This document shows, one piece after another, positions 36,385 to 45,939 of a DNA stretch of 64,000 bases (the stretch's first letter is position 1; each line of letters begins with the position of its first letter). The notes under the pieces were generated by a model, which saw only the letters and a list, made by a program, of their open reading frames with translations, made no database searches and was not told where the DNA came from. The DNA lies in the NCBI GenBank assembly GCA_016903695.1, contig JADQBB010000001.1, positions 1 to 64,000 on the forward strand, in the 5' to 3' direction. The translations under genes were made by a program, and so were the position numbers. This stretch comes from Chlorogloea purpurea SAG 13.99 (GTDB taxonomy: Bacteria; Cyanobacteriota; Cyanobacteriia; Cyanobacteriales; Microcystaceae).

Positions 36385-37593
36385 ATGGATATTTTTCTAT
36401 TAGATGTACGCCAAACTCTTATCGTGGCTATTTTAGTCCTGTATCTGGGTAAGTCCTTAACCAAACAGATTAAATTTCTGCAAGACTTTAATATCCCTGA
36501 TGCCGTTTCGGGTGGGGTGCTAGCCTCACTTATTTTTGCGATCGCCTATGCCGTTTTTAAAGTTCAGATCGAATTCTCTCTCAACATCCGCGATGCTCTC
36601 TTGATTATTTTTTTTACCGCGATCGGGCTTTCTTCCAAGCTGAAAACCCTCCTGAAAGGTGGGAAACCCCTGTTGATCCTGTTGGCGACCGCTGTGAGTT
36701 ATCTCTTCTTGCAAAATTTGATGGGGTTAGGAATTTCCGCTTTGATGGGGTTGGATTTGCCCATTGGCTTGCTCTCAGGCTCAGTCTCCCTCAGTGGAGG
36801 ACACGGAACTGTGATCGCTTGGTCTCCGATTTTTCGGGACACCTACGGGATTGCCAATGCTTCGGAAATTGGTATTGCCAGTGCTACATTTGGCTTAGTC
36901 TTGGGGGGAATCATTGGGGGGCCCATAGCGAAATGGTTGATTATTCGGAACCAACTGAGTACCGATAACCCGGATCAAGACCTGACGGTAGGAATCAAGC
37001 ACAGACAGAAGAATGTCAAAATTGACTATAACACCATGCTAAATTCCTTCTTGGTCATCGCTCTGACGATCGGTTTAGGAATTAAGCTCAATTCTGTCGT
37101 CGCCGCACTCGGTTTAAGATTACCCGATTTTGTTGCCTGTTTATTGGCGGGCATTATCCTGACCAATACAATCCCTTTGATGTTCAAACGGTTTCCCATG
37201 CCTTCTGATACGCCGTCTTTGGCTTTAATCTCCGATGTCTGTCTCGGTTTGTTCCTCGCCATGTCACTCATGAGCTTGCAGTTGTGGACATTGGCCGGCA
37301 TGGGGGGATCGATCGCCCTATTGCTGTTAGCGCAGGTGTTTCTCAGTACCCTTTATACCATTTTTGTTGTGTTTCCCGCTATGGGCAGATCTTATAATGC
37401 GGCGGTCATCTCAGCCGGCTATTCAGGGCTGACTTTGGGCGCAACACCGACAGCGATCGCCAATATGACGGCTGTTACAGAACAATTTGGGGCTTCACCA
37501 CAGGCGTTTATTATTGTTCCTTTAGTAGGCGCTTTTTTTATCGATATTGCCAATGCCTTCGTCATTCAAAATTTTCTGAATTTTATCAGTTAA
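36385..37593 (+). CDS. gltS: Sodium/glutamate symporter
   Basis: A 402-residue polytopic protein of the GltS family, which takes up glutamate with Na+. The first helix follows MDIFLLDVRQTLIVAILVLYLGKSL; SLSGGHGTVIAWSP in the middle is the re-entrant-loop motif of the family and TLGATPTAIANM is the second one. Both halves of the inverted topology are present, so the gene is intact. It starts 133 bp after the IS right hairpin and ends 43 bp before the right 13-bp repeat. Its wording and codon choice look somewhat different from the neighbours, and transfer with the element is possible. Confidence 0.9.
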   Translation: MDIFLLDVRQTLIVAILVLYLGKSLTKQIKFLQDFNIPDAVSGGVLASLIFAIAYAVFKVQIEFSLNIRDALLIIFFTAIGLSSKLKTLLKGGKPLLILLATAVSYLFLQNLMGLGISALMGLDLPIGLLSGSVSLSGGHGTVIAWSPIFRDTYGIANASEIGIASATFGLVLGGIIGGPIAKWLIIRNQLSTDNPDQDLTVGIKHRQKNVKIDYNTMLNSFLVIALTIGLGIKLNSVVAALGLRLPDFVACLLAGIILTNTIPLMFKRFPMPSDTPSLALISDVCLGLFLAMSLMSLQLWTLAGMGGSIALLLLAQVFLSTLYTIFVVFPAMGRSYNAAVISAGYSGLTLGATPTAIANMTAVTEQFGASPQAFIIVPLVGAFFIDIANAFVIQNFLNFIS

Positions 37594-37635
37594 GAATGGC
37601 GTTGTTGCCACCACAGAATCAGGGTTTGGGCTTAT

Positions 37636-37648
37636 CCCGAACTGAGGT
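37636..37648. repeat. Right 13-bp inverted repeat
   Basis: CCCGAACTGAGGT, the exact reverse complement of 34815-34827. Its last base is the first position of the ureC stop codon on the opposite strand. Confidence 0.7.
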
Positions 37649-39357
37649 CAAAATAAGAAATAACGTTGGGCCATCGGTAATACAGTCGCTGGCTCACAGG
37701 TTAATAACTCTCCATCGGCTTTAACTTCATAAGTTTCCGGGTTAACCTCCATCACGGGTAAAGCGTTATTTAACTTCATCTGCGCCTTGGTTAATTCCCT
37801 TGTATTACTCACGGCTACCGCCTTTTTCCTCAAACCCAAACGCTCAGGAATATTACCCTTCATAGCGGCTTTAGAGAGGAAAGTCAGACAGGTGGAGTCG
37901 ATCGCACCCCCGTAACTGCCGAACATCGGACGCATATACACGGGCCCCGGTGTGGGTATACTAGCGTTAGCATCGCCCATCTGGGCCCAAGCGATCAAAC
38001 CGCCTTTAATCACTAATTCCGGCTTCACCCCGAAAAAGGCGGGTTTCCACAGGCACAAATCCGCCAGTTTGCCCTCTTCGATCGAACCCACATAATCAGC
38101 GATGCCGTGGGTGATAGCGGGATTGATAGTGATCTTGGCTATATATCTTTTCGCCCGGAAATTATCATTGTCTCCGGTTTCCAGGGACAATTTACCCCTC
38201 TGTACCTTCATCTTATGGGCGGTTTGCCAGGTGCGAATAATGACTTCGCCCACGCGCCCCATCGCCTGGGAATCGGAAGAAATCATACTGAAGGCTCCCA
38301 AGTCGTGTAGAATATCTTCGGCGGCGATCGTTTCTCTCCTGATCCTCGACTCCGCGAAAGCCACATCTTCGGGGATGGATCGATCGAGGTGATGGCACAC
38401 CATCAACATATCCAGATGTTCTTCTAAAGTATTAACGGTATAGGGGCGAGTGGGATTAGTAGAAGAAGGTAACACATTCGCTTCGCCGCACACCTTGATA
38501 ATATCCGGTGCGTGGCCGCCCCCCGCCCCCTCGGTATGATAGGTGTGGATGACGCGATTTTTAAAAGCGGCGATAGTAGCTTCCACGAAACCCGCCTCGT
38601 TGAGAGTATCCGTGTGGATGGCTACCTGCACATCGTATTTATCCGCCACGCTCAAACAAGTATCGATACTCGCCGGAGTCGTGCCCCAGTCTTCATGAAG
38701 TTTTAAACCCATCGCCCCCGCTTTAATTTGTTCTTCTAAACCCGACGGCTGGCTGCTATTGCCTTTGCCGAGAAAGCCCAGATTAACCGGGAAAGCGTCG
38801 GCGGCTTGTAGCATCCGGTGTAGATTCCATTCTCCGGGGGTGCAGGTGGTGGCGTTGGTGCCCGTGGCCGGGCCCGTGCCGCCCCCTATCATGGTGGTGA
38901 TGCCAGATGCGATCGCCGTCTCGATCTGTTGCGGGCAGATAAAATGTATATGGGTATCGATGCCCCCCGCCGTGACGATCATTCCCTCCCCCGCGATTAC
39001 TTCTGTGCCGGGGCCGATAATGATACTCACGTTATCTTGTACGTGAGGATTGCCCGCCTTCCCGATTTTGGCAATCTTGCCGTTTTTAATACCTATATCG
39101 GCTTTAACTATCCCCCACCAATCCAATATCAGCGCGTTGGTGATGACTAAATCCACCGCGCCCCCTTCCCTGGATATGGGAGATTGCCCCATACCGTCAC
39201 GGATTACCTTCCCGCCACCGAATTTCACTTCGTCTCCATAGGTGGTGTAATCTTTTTCCACTTCGATGATCAATTCTGTATCCGCGAGGCGCACTTTATC
39301 GCCTACCGTGGGGCCGTAGGTTTCAGCGTAAGTGCGACGATCGATTCTGTAACTCAT
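37648..39357 (-). CDS. ureC: Urease subunit alpha
   Basis: Catalytic subunit of nickel urease, hydrolysing urea to ammonia and carbamate. The start [27 protein letters not shown] at 39357 is the family start and gives 569 residues, the usual length. Ligands are visible: HIHFICPQ (first Ni pair), [10 protein letters not shown] (the carbamylated Lys), [12 protein letters not shown] and [14 protein letters not shown] (other Ni His) and VCHHLDR (catalytic His). ureA, ureB and the accessory genes are absent nearby, as is common in cyanobacteria where urease genes are scattered. It follows aroB by 32 bp. Confidence 0.97.
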   Translation of the reverse strand: MSYRIDRRTYAETYGPTVGDKVRLADTELIIEVEKDYTTYGDEVKFGGGKVIRDGMGQSPISREGGAVDLVITNALILDWWGIVKADIGIKNGKIAKIGKAGNPHVQDNVSIIIGPGTEVIAGEGMIVTAGGIDTHIHFICPQQIETAIASGITTMIGGGTGPATGTNATTCTPGEWNLHRMLQAADAFPVNLGFLGKGNSSQPSGLEEQIKAGAMGLKLHEDWGTTPASIDTCLSVADKYDVQVAIHTDTLNEAGFVEATIAAFKNRVIHTYHTEGAGGGHAPDIIKVCGEANVLPSSTNPTRPYTVNTLEEHLDMLMVCHHLDRSIPEDVAFAESRIRRETIAAEDILHDLGAFSMISSDSQAMGRVGEVIIRTWQTAHKMKVQRGKLSLETGDNDNFRAKRYIAKITINPAITHGIADYVGSIEEGKLADLCLWKPAFFGVKPELVIKGGLIAWAQMGDANASIPTPGPVYMRPMFGSYGGAIDSTCLTFLSKAAMKGNIPERLGLRKKAVAVSNTRELTKAQMKLNNALPVMEVNPETYEVKADGELLTCEPATVLPMAQRYFLF

Positions 39358-39389
39358 TAAATTATCCCAGTAACAAGCCGATACGGTCA

Positions 39390-40481
39390 TTATATGTCCG
39401 TTTCTAGAATCTCTTTTATTAATTCGGGGGTAACTGCATCGCTAATTGTCACCGCTCCGATTTCCGTGGGTAAAATAAATCTTACCTTACCATCTTTGAC
39501 TTTTTTATCAGTGGTGAGAGTATGCAGCACCGATTGAGTATCCAATAGGGGCAAACTCGTTTCCAAACCCGCTTTAGCGATGAGGTTTTCTTGTCGCGTA
39601 GCTTCCTCTTGTGTCCACATCCCCAGTTTCACCGCCAGTTTACCCGCGGCCACCATGCCCATCGCCACTGCTTCCCCGTGATTGATGCTGGTATATCCCG
39701 TCTGGCTTTCCACCGCGTGGGCGATCGTATGTCCGTAATTTAAGATGGCCCTCAATCCCGCTTCTTTTTCATCTTTACTTACTACATCCGCTTTGGCTTG
39801 GCAGGATTTAGTGATGATGGTCTGTAATAATCCGGGATCGATCGAGTCATAATCACTTATATCGGGGGCCGACTCTAATTGCTGGAATAGTTCTTTATCC
39901 CAGATAACTCCGTATTTGATTATTTCCGCCATACCCGCTTTGAATTCTCGATCGGGTAATGTTTTCAACACATCGGGGTCGAGCAATACTAAACGGGGCT
40001 GATAAAAAGCGCCGATAAGGTTTTTACCATCGGGGTGATTGACTCCCGTTTTGCCGCCGATAGAAGCGTCTACCATCGCCAGTAGGGAGGTGGGCACTTG
40101 TACGAAGTTGATGCCCCTCAACCAGGTAGCCGCAGCGAAACCCGTCATATCGCCGATGACTCCGCCCCCTAACGCGAGCATGGCGGACGATCGTTCGAGG
40201 CGATAGTCGAGGGCGGTATCGTAGATTTTCGAGATAGAATCGAGGGTTTTGTAAGCTTCTCCGGCGGGTATTAAATGGGTACTGGGTTCAAACCCAGCAC
40301 TTTCCAGGGAAGTTAAGACGGTTTCGCCGTAATGACTGAATATTTCCGGGTTGGATACCACTAAGACTTTTTTCCCTATCTTCAGGCTACTGATTTCCGT
40401 TCCTATTTGTTTGAGACAGCCGGGGGCGATCAAGATTTCATAGGAGTTTTCGGGTAGGGTGAGGGGAATGCGGATGGTCAT
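39390..40481 (-). CDS. aroB: 3-Dehydroquinate synthase
   Basis: Second step of the shikimate pathway, converting DAHP to 3-dehydroquinate with NAD and a divalent metal. [20 protein letters not shown] is the dinucleotide-binding region, [19 protein letters not shown] the substrate region, and metal ligands appear in [12 protein letters not shown] and [11 protein letters not shown]. At 363 residues the length is normal. It starts with ATG at 40481 and is followed by ureC, with which it may be co-transcribed although the pathways are unrelated. Confidence 0.97.
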   Translation of the reverse strand: MTIRIPLTLPENSYEILIAPGCLKQIGTEISSLKIGKKVLVVSNPEIFSHYGETVLTSLESAGFEPSTHLIPAGEAYKTLDSISKIYDTALDYRLERSSAMLALGGGVIGDMTGFAAATWLRGINFVQVPTSLLAMVDASIGGKTGVNHPDGKNLIGAFYQPRLVLLDPDVLKTLPDREFKAGMAEIIKYGVIWDKELFQQLESAPDISDYDSIDPGLLQTIITKSCQAKADVVSKDEKEAGLRAILNYGHTIAHAVESQTGYTSINHGEAVAMGMVAAGKLAVKLGMWTQEEATRQENLIAKAGLETSLPLLDTQSVLHTLTTDKKVKDGKVRFILPTEIGAVTISDAVTPELIKEILETDI

Positions 40482-40624
40482 AGATGGGGAGGGCGATCAG
40501 GAAACGAATTTTCATCCTATCATTTACTGGAGACGGAGATCATCAGCTCTATTAAAAGGTTCGTTTTTCTGTTGTCAACCATCCGCTAACGTTACCCGAC
40601 TCAATATAAAATCTTCTACAGATA

Positions 40625-40987
40625 TTAGTAAGCACAGAATTCGATGTTACTGAAATCCGTACTCGCCACCACCGAGATGTAATAATCCCCCGTTGCGGGT
40701 ATTGGATAGTTGATTTGGTCTTCTCCCTCCTGTCTACCCCGTATGCTTCCGGTGGGGCCGCTCACATCCAAGTTATATTGAGTGCCGCCGCCGATGTTCC
40801 GGGTCGTTAACGTTTGTCCCCGGCGCAGACCCAATACGAAATCCCTGCCCCTGACGAAATTGCCTGAATAGGAACCGCAATAACTTCCAGGAGCGAACTT
40901 GATTCTCGTCGCCGCTAAAGCTAGATCTACATTGAGGCAGATAAGTCCTAAGGTTGTGGTTACGATCGCTCTTTTTAAAGATTTCAT
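40625..40987 (-). CDS. Secreted small beta-type protein
   Basis: A 120-residue protein with a clear signal peptide (MKSLKRAIVTTTLGLICLNVDLALA, cleavage after ALA at about residue 25). The mature part is about 95 residues with paired Cys (SYCGSYSG and EFCAY) and repeated Gly/Ser turns; YPIPATGDYYISV resembles the end of bacterial pre-peptidase/PPC-like beta sandwiches. Probably periplasmic or exported. Function unknown. Confidence 0.7.
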   Translation of the reverse strand: MKSLKRAIVTTTLGLICLNVDLALAATRIKFAPGSYCGSYSGNFVRGRDFVLGLRRGQTLTTRNIGGGTQYNLDVSGPTGSIRGRQEGEDQINYPIPATGDYYISVVASTDFSNIEFCAY

Positions 40988-41441
40988 ATTTCACCTGATA
41001 CTAATGTTTGTTGTTTCTATTTTCTCTATGCGAATTTTCTCACCGTTTTTATGTTTAATGCTTCCCTATTTTTTTAGTACTTTTGTTTGGTTAAGCGCTT
41101 TTTGACAAAACAAGCCTGAGACTATGTAGTATATCAGAAAATGAAGCCTCAAACAACGCAAAATCGTTGGCAAAACCGGTCATTTTTTCTCTTGTCAAGG
41201 GGGTAAAATTTCTTGGTTCAACTTTTTTGCCGTTTTGAAGGTTTCATTAGATATTTAAAATAAAAATCGGCTAAACTATAAGTTTAGACAATACATAATT
41301 AAATAGGGAAGAGAAAGAACATCGATCGACCGAACTTGATACACTAGAAGTAAAGGATTATTAAGGAAATGTAATCAAGTTGGCTTTTTATGTACGAATT
41401 GTTGCAAAATGTAAACAATCTATTCATTTTTCTTGATACTT
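40988..41441. other. Divergent intergenic region with an operator-like palindrome
   Basis: Carries the promoters of the secreted-protein gene and cytM. At 41271-41287 CTAAACT-ATA-AGTTTAG is a perfect 7-bp inverted repeat with a 3-bp spacer, the shape of a dimeric repressor site. The rest is AT-rich, and no gene was recognised. Confidence 0.5.
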
Positions 41442-41816
41442 GTGGATAGTCAATTAGCTAAACCAAAATCTAGGTTTCCGAGCGTTGTAGTGGGGGTTAT
41501 CGTGCTGGTATCGCTAGTGATAAGCTTGTGGGCCGGTTACTACTACTATGAAACATCCAATCCTTACATCAAAGAAGTATTAGCTTTGAAGGGAGACGCT
41601 AATAGAGGCTATCAAATCTTTCAAATCAACTGTGCGGCCTGTCACGGGAAAGAAGCAGATGGAGTAGTGGGGCCGAGCTTGCACTACGTATCAAAAAGAA
41701 AGTCGTACATTGACCTGATCGATCAAGTCACTAGCGGCAAAACCCCGCCCATGCCAAAATTTCAACCGGACGGGCAAACTATGGCAGATTTATTAGAATA
41801 CTTACACAATTTGTAA
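41442..41816 (+). CDS. cytM: Cytochrome cM
   Basis: Small membrane-anchored c-type cytochrome of cyanobacteria, linked to repression of photosynthesis or respiration under certain conditions. One N-terminal TM (about residues 13-33) is followed by a haem domain with CAACH (C64, C67, H68) and a likely Met ligand in TPPMPKF. The start is uncertain: GTG at 41442 and TTG at 41433 are the only reasonable choices, with no clear ribosome site for either. The 124-residue length is slightly above the family norm. Confidence 0.9.
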   Translation: MDSQLAKPKSRFPSVVVGVIVLVSLVISLWAGYYYYETSNPYIKEVLALKGDANRGYQIFQINCAACHGKEADGVVGPSLHYVSKRKSYIDLIDQVTSGKTPPMPKFQPDGQTMADLLEYLHNL

Positions 41817-41844
41817 GGAGTCCCCGAAGGAACTCCAGACGATA

Positions 41845-42387
41845 TTAAACACCTACGGGTAATTTATTAGAATTCCCCACCGGTTGAGCGCCATCGGGTT
41901 GTAAAGCTTCCCCTTGGATGAAAGAGCGTAACATCCAAGCGATCTGCTCGTGCTGTTCCATTTTACCCGTCAAGAAATCCGCCGTACCTTGGTCGTGGTA
42001 TTCCTCATCACAGCGATCGATGAACTCGCGTAGGTTGCGGATTACCTGCTCGTGGTCTTCACATAAAGCGGCCACCATCTCTGTAGCGGTAGGCAGATTA
42101 CCCGGATTTTCTTTAATAGATGCTAGGCGTAAAAAACCTTCCGCCGTGCCCACGGGATAGCCGCCCAAGGTTCTAACTCTCTCGGCGTAGCTATCTATGT
42201 CCTCGGTGAGAGTTTGGTAATGCTCCTCGAATAATTTATGTAGGGTCATGAACTGGGGCCCTACCACGTCCCAATGGTATTTCTTGGTCTTAATTAAGAG
42301 CAAGTAAGCGTCGGACAGCACTTTATTTAATAGGTCAATAACACCTTGTCTCTGTTCGTCCGTGAGGCCTATATTAATCTTACGCAT
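41845..42387 (-). CDS. dps: Dps-family ferritin-like protein
   Basis: Dodecameric iron-storing, DNA-protecting protein of the stress response. The ferroxidase ligands have the standard spacing: H38 and H50 on one subunit, D65 and E69 on the other (KKYHWDVVGPQFMTLH...TEDIDSYAERV). The 180-residue length and the hydrophilic C-terminal tail with a Pro/Asn-rich end are typical of MrgA/DpsA-type proteins in cyanobacteria. It is a single-gene unit, convergent with cytM. Confidence 0.94.
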   Translation of the reverse strand: MRKINIGLTDEQRQGVIDLLNKVLSDAYLLLIKTKKYHWDVVGPQFMTLHKLFEEHYQTLTEDIDSYAERVRTLGGYPVGTAEGFLRLASIKENPGNLPTATEMVAALCEDHEQVIRNLREFIDRCDEEYHDQGTADFLTGKMEQHEQIAWMLRSFIQGEALQPDGAQPVGNSNKLPVGV

Positions 42388-42719
42388 GGTTAAAATAACT
42401 CCTTTTATTCTCCTTCCTAGTTAAGCTAAAAAACCTGATACAAAACATCATGCCTAAGAAATAATCAGGAAGATTTTAACCCGATAAACCAGTTTATCTA
42501 CCCTTGGACATAGGATAAAATCAGACCTTAGCGTTTAGCTTCAAGCCTCAGAGGGATGAATAAAAACCTTTAAATTCAGAAACTAGAATAAGTAAGCGGT
42601 GTGAGGAATAATCCCGGTCAGATATACTCATTTTTCGAGGAATATTTAGAGATGATGACTCCAGATTATTGTGATAGATCAGCTTGTGAGTAACCCCATT
42701 AACTAACCATAATAAAACT
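42388..42719. other. Divergent intergenic region
   Basis: Between dps (leftward) and the large repeat protein (rightward). AT-rich; only short frames without a convincing start or ribosome site. Nothing else recognised. Confidence 0.5.
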
Positions 42720-45700
42720 ATGTTTTTGAGTAAATTAATAATCGAAAAAATTCCCATTTTATCCCAGGTGAATACTACAGGAAATTACACCACGCCGGAA
42801 GGAGCAGAAAACGCCGCCTTAGTTTTCAGCGGGCCGCAATTCTTCACCGCTTTAATAGCGGGGGTGTTATTAACATTCGCTTTTCAATTATTACTAACTA
42901 ATTTTGGTTTAGCGGCGCTGATGTCTTTAGGTAATGGTTCAAAGACGAAAGACAGCCACGATTCCAAGACCAGTATGAGTAAAATAGGTTTTTATTTAGG
43001 AATAGCCACTTTAATTACCGTGAGTACGGCTTTATTCCTAGCCAGTGCCTTTGCGGTGAAATTAAGCTTGTTAGCGTCCCCGGCTTCGGGTGCGATCGTG
43101 GGTCTGGTGATCTGGGCGAGCTATTTCTCCCTGATGGTGTGGTTGAGTTCCACTACTTTAGGCTCGATGGTGGGCACCCTATTAAATACCGCTAGTGCGG
43201 GATTACAGACTATCATCGGGACGGTATCGGGTGTTATCGGCGGTAAAATGGTCAATCGTCAGGTGGTAGCCACGGCAGAAGCGGCGGCGGCGGCGGTGAA
43301 AAGAGAATTGGGGTCTGGACTCGACCCGATGACCCTGAAGGAAAACCTACAAGACTATTTAGATATTGTCAAACCGCCGGAACTGGATTGGAATAAGATT
43401 CGCGGTGATTTTGAAAGTTTATTGAACGATCAGAACTTACAAGAAGCGGCTCGTAACGGTGGGTTAGATAATATCGATAAATCGTACTTCGTCAATTTGA
43501 TCAGCGATCGCAGCGACCTGTCGAAAAAAGAGGTAGAACGTTTAGCCGACCAACTCGATGCTGTCTGGAGGAAAACCGTCAAACAATCGAGTCAAAAAGA
43601 TCCGATCGGCGAGTTAGTCAATTATGTCAAGTCCGGTAGCCGCGACCAGTTATTGGGCGAAGACTTCACCGAAAAAATTAAAAATTTTCTCCCCAAAGGA
43701 GGTGATGATTCAGCCGGTGGAGTGGGTCAAGGTTTAAGCTTGGGTTTAAACGGTCTGATCGGTTTGGTACTGGGACGTACCGACCTATCGGATGTAGATG
43801 TGGAGAAGATCGTCGGTAAACTGCAAAGCACAGCAGGTAAAGTAGGGGAGAAAGTCGCGAGCGCGAGCGATAACTATAGCCCCGTGAGAGCCGATATAGA
43901 AAACTACCTGTTGAACGCGTATCCCTGGCAGTTAAAACCCCAGAATTTGCAGAAAGAGTTCAGGGATTTATTGTACGATCGAGAAGCCGACCCGGTAGCG
44001 GTGGAAGCGGAATTAGAATCGATCCGCCGGGCGGATTTCGTCGGCATCCTCGATCGCAAAGGGATGTTAACCAAAGACCAAACCAGCGAAATCGCCAATG
44101 TTCTCAACGATATTCGCTTAGAAGTCCTCTCGGTGGCTCGTACGGCCCAAGAGCAACAAAAAGCTTTGGATTCCCTCGCGAGAGTAGAGAACTATCTCCG
44201 CACAGCACCGAGGAGCGATTTATTAACAAAAGACACTATCGGGAAAAATCTACGCCCCCTATTGGAAGATACGGACACGGATTATGAACACCTCAGTAAC
44301 CGTTTAGCAGAAATCAATCAAATCTTTTTAGAACTACTGCTAGACCAACGGCACGATTTAACCCCGGAAGAAAAATCCTATCTGGTGTTAGAGATTGGCA
44401 ACATCCGCCACGACATCCTGCAAGCGTCGCAATTGCGGCAGGCGGAAATCCAAAGCAAAACCGCCGAACAGTGGGGTTATATTCAAAACTACCTCAAACA
44501 AACAAATCCCAACGAATTCACCGACGAGAAAATCACGTCTGCTTTACAAGAAATCCTCGGCGGGGCTTTCACGGGTAGCGCGGCTAAACAAGTCCGACAA
44601 AGTTATTTCCAACGCCAATCCTTACAGAGTTTATTAACCGGCCGTCAGGATTTAGGGGCCGAACAAATTCAACATATCCTAGACAGGGTAGAAGCTGCTT
44701 GGACAGAACCGCCCCAACAAATCACGGGCAAAGTTCAAGAGCAATATAGTAAAGCCACAGCCGTTATCGCCGATTATTTACGTCGCACCGGTAAAGAAGA
44801 ACTCAACCCGGAAGGTATCAAACGAGACTTGAATATACTTCTACAAGACCCTTCTCTAGGACTCAAAGCCATCGGCGGCAGATTATCGCGGATGGATAGA
44901 GACACCCTCGTGCAACTTCTCGCCCAGAGAAAAGATCTCGATCAAACTCAAATCAATGGGGTTATCGATGAGGTGCAGGGTAATTTACAAGCGCTCTTCA
45001 AAGCGCCCCGCCGACTCGCCCGCCGCGGTCAAGTCCAAGCCCAAGATTTTCAAAGTGCGATCGCCGATTACCTTCGTTCCACCGATAAAGAGGCATTAAA
45101 TCCCGAAGGCATTCAGAGAGACTTGAAATTGCTACTTAACGACCCTCGTCTGGGGATGCAAAATCTCAAAGAAAGATTATCGGCGTTCGATCGTTCCACT
45201 TTGGTGGCGTTATTATCCCAGAGGGAAGATATTAACCCCCAAGATGTCGATCGTATCATCGATCAAGTGATGGTAGTGAGAGAGCAAGCCCTCGAAACAC
45301 TACAAAAGGCCCAATCCCGTATAACAGGGATGGTGGAATCGGTCTTCAATAAAATTCGCGACTACCTCAACGGCTTAGAGCGTCCCGAATTGAATTACGA
45401 CGGCATCCAACAGGATTTGAGAAAACTATTCGATGACCCGGAAGCCGGTTTCGACGCTCTCAGGGATAGATTCTCGCAAATCGATAAAGATACCCTCATC
45501 GCCCTGTTAAGCTCTCGCGACGATATATCTCCCGCCCAGGCCGAGAGAATCGTTCGCTCTGTAGAGCGTAGCCGCGATCGTATTTTACAAAGAGCGGAAA
45601 GACTACAACAACAGACCCAGATGCGTTTAGAACAGATCAAACAGGACGCGCAGAAACAGATGGAAGAAACCCGTAAAGCAGCCGCGAAAGCCGCCTGGTG

Positions 45701-45785
45701 GTTATTCGTCATCGCCTTGGTATCCGCCATCGCCGCCGCCTTCGGAGGGGCCTTGGGAGTGTTAAACGCTTTCTTGATCATTTAA
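42720..45785 (+). CDS. 1021-residue membrane protein with eight ~95-residue repeats
   Basis: Not a family I can name. Residues 1-190 hold about four TM helices. Residues about 205-970 are eight repeats, each ending in a pattern like L-L-x-(Q/S)-R-x-D-(L/I)-x-x-x-(Q/D)-(V/I)-x-x-I-(I/V)-(D/G)-x-V, with the clearest copies in the C-terminal third (I-x-D-Y-L-R at the start, then L-N-P-E-G-I-x-R-D-L-x-x-L-L). A coiled-coil, Gln/Arg-rich stretch and one last TM (about 985-1015) follow. The repeats are helical and probably form a cytoplasmic or periplasmic rod between two membrane anchors. The strong hairpin at 45797 closes the transcript. Confidence 0.75.
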   Translation: MFLSKLIIEKIPILSQVNTTGNYTTPEGAENAALVFSGPQFFTALIAGVLLTFAFQLLLTNFGLAALMSLGNGSKTKDSHDSKTSMSKIGFYLGIATLITVSTALFLASAFAVKLSLLASPASGAIVGLVIWASYFSLMVWLSSTTLGSMVGTLLNTASAGLQTIIGTVSGVIGGKMVNRQVVATAEAAAAAVKRELGSGLDPMTLKENLQDYLDIVKPPELDWNKIRGDFESLLNDQNLQEAARNGGLDNIDKSYFVNLISDRSDLSKKEVERLADQLDAVWRKTVKQSSQKDPIGELVNYVKSGSRDQLLGEDFTEKIKNFLPKGGDDSAGGVGQGLSLGLNGLIGLVLGRTDLSDVDVEKIVGKLQSTAGKVGEKVASASDNYSPVRADIENYLLNAYPWQLKPQNLQKEFRDLLYDREADPVAVEAELESIRRADFVGILDRKGMLTKDQTSEIANVLNDIRLEVLSVARTAQEQQKALDSLARVENYLRTAPRSDLLTKDTIGKNLRPLLEDTDTDYEHLSNRLAEINQIFLELLLDQRHDLTPEEKSYLVLEIGNIRHDILQASQLRQAEIQSKTAEQWGYIQNYLKQTNPNEFTDEKITSALQEILGGAFTGSAAKQVRQSYFQRQSLQSLLTGRQDLGAEQIQHILDRVEAAWTEPPQQITGKVQEQYSKATAVIADYLRRTGKEELNPEGIKRDLNILLQDPSLGLKAIGGRLSRMDRDTLVQLLAQRKDLDQTQINGVIDEVQGNLQALFKAPRRLARRGQVQAQDFQSAIADYLRSTDKEALNPEGIQRDLKLLLNDPRLGMQNLKERLSAFDRSTLVALLSQREDINPQDVDRIIDQVMVVREQALETLQKAQSRITGMVESVFNKIRDYLNGLERPELNYDGIQQDLRKLFDDPEAGFDALRDRFSQIDKDTLIALLSSRDDISPAQAERIVRSVERSRDRILQRAERLQQQTQMRLEQIKQDAQKQMEETRKAAAKAAWWLFVIALVSAIAAAFGGALGVLNAFLII

Positions 45786-45796
45786 TCTTAACCGCA

Positions 45797-45840
45797 GAAA
45801 GGGGGGCCCGTTACAAGTAACGGGCCCCCCTTTCTTTTTT
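45797..45840 (+). terminator. Rho-independent terminator with a perfect 18-bp stem
   Basis: GAAAGGGGGGCCCGTTAC (45797-45814) pairs without mismatch with 45817-45834 across a 2-nt AA spacer, followed by six T residues. It lies 12 bp after the stop of the repeat-protein gene. It is a textbook strong terminator. Confidence 0.95.
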
Positions 45841-45939
45841 ATCCCTCCCAAGATGAAGCCATGATTATTCCTTTGACAGAACTAAAGTATCGGGGTCGGG
45901 TTATAGCCTAGAAATATATAGAAAAGGAATTTAAGTGCT

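Noticed and set aside
37648-39357. Possible truncation of the urease locus because ureA and ureB are missing
   Set aside because: UreC is full length with all ligands, and scattered urease genes are normal in cyanobacteria.
40899-41105. Open frame over the start of the secreted-protein gene
   Set aside because: It is antisense to a gene with a clear signal peptide and has no recognisable protein character.
42548-42757. Leftward frame of 69 codons upstream of the repeat protein
   Set aside because: It overlaps the start of the 1021-residue gene on the other strand and has no ribosome site or family resemblance.
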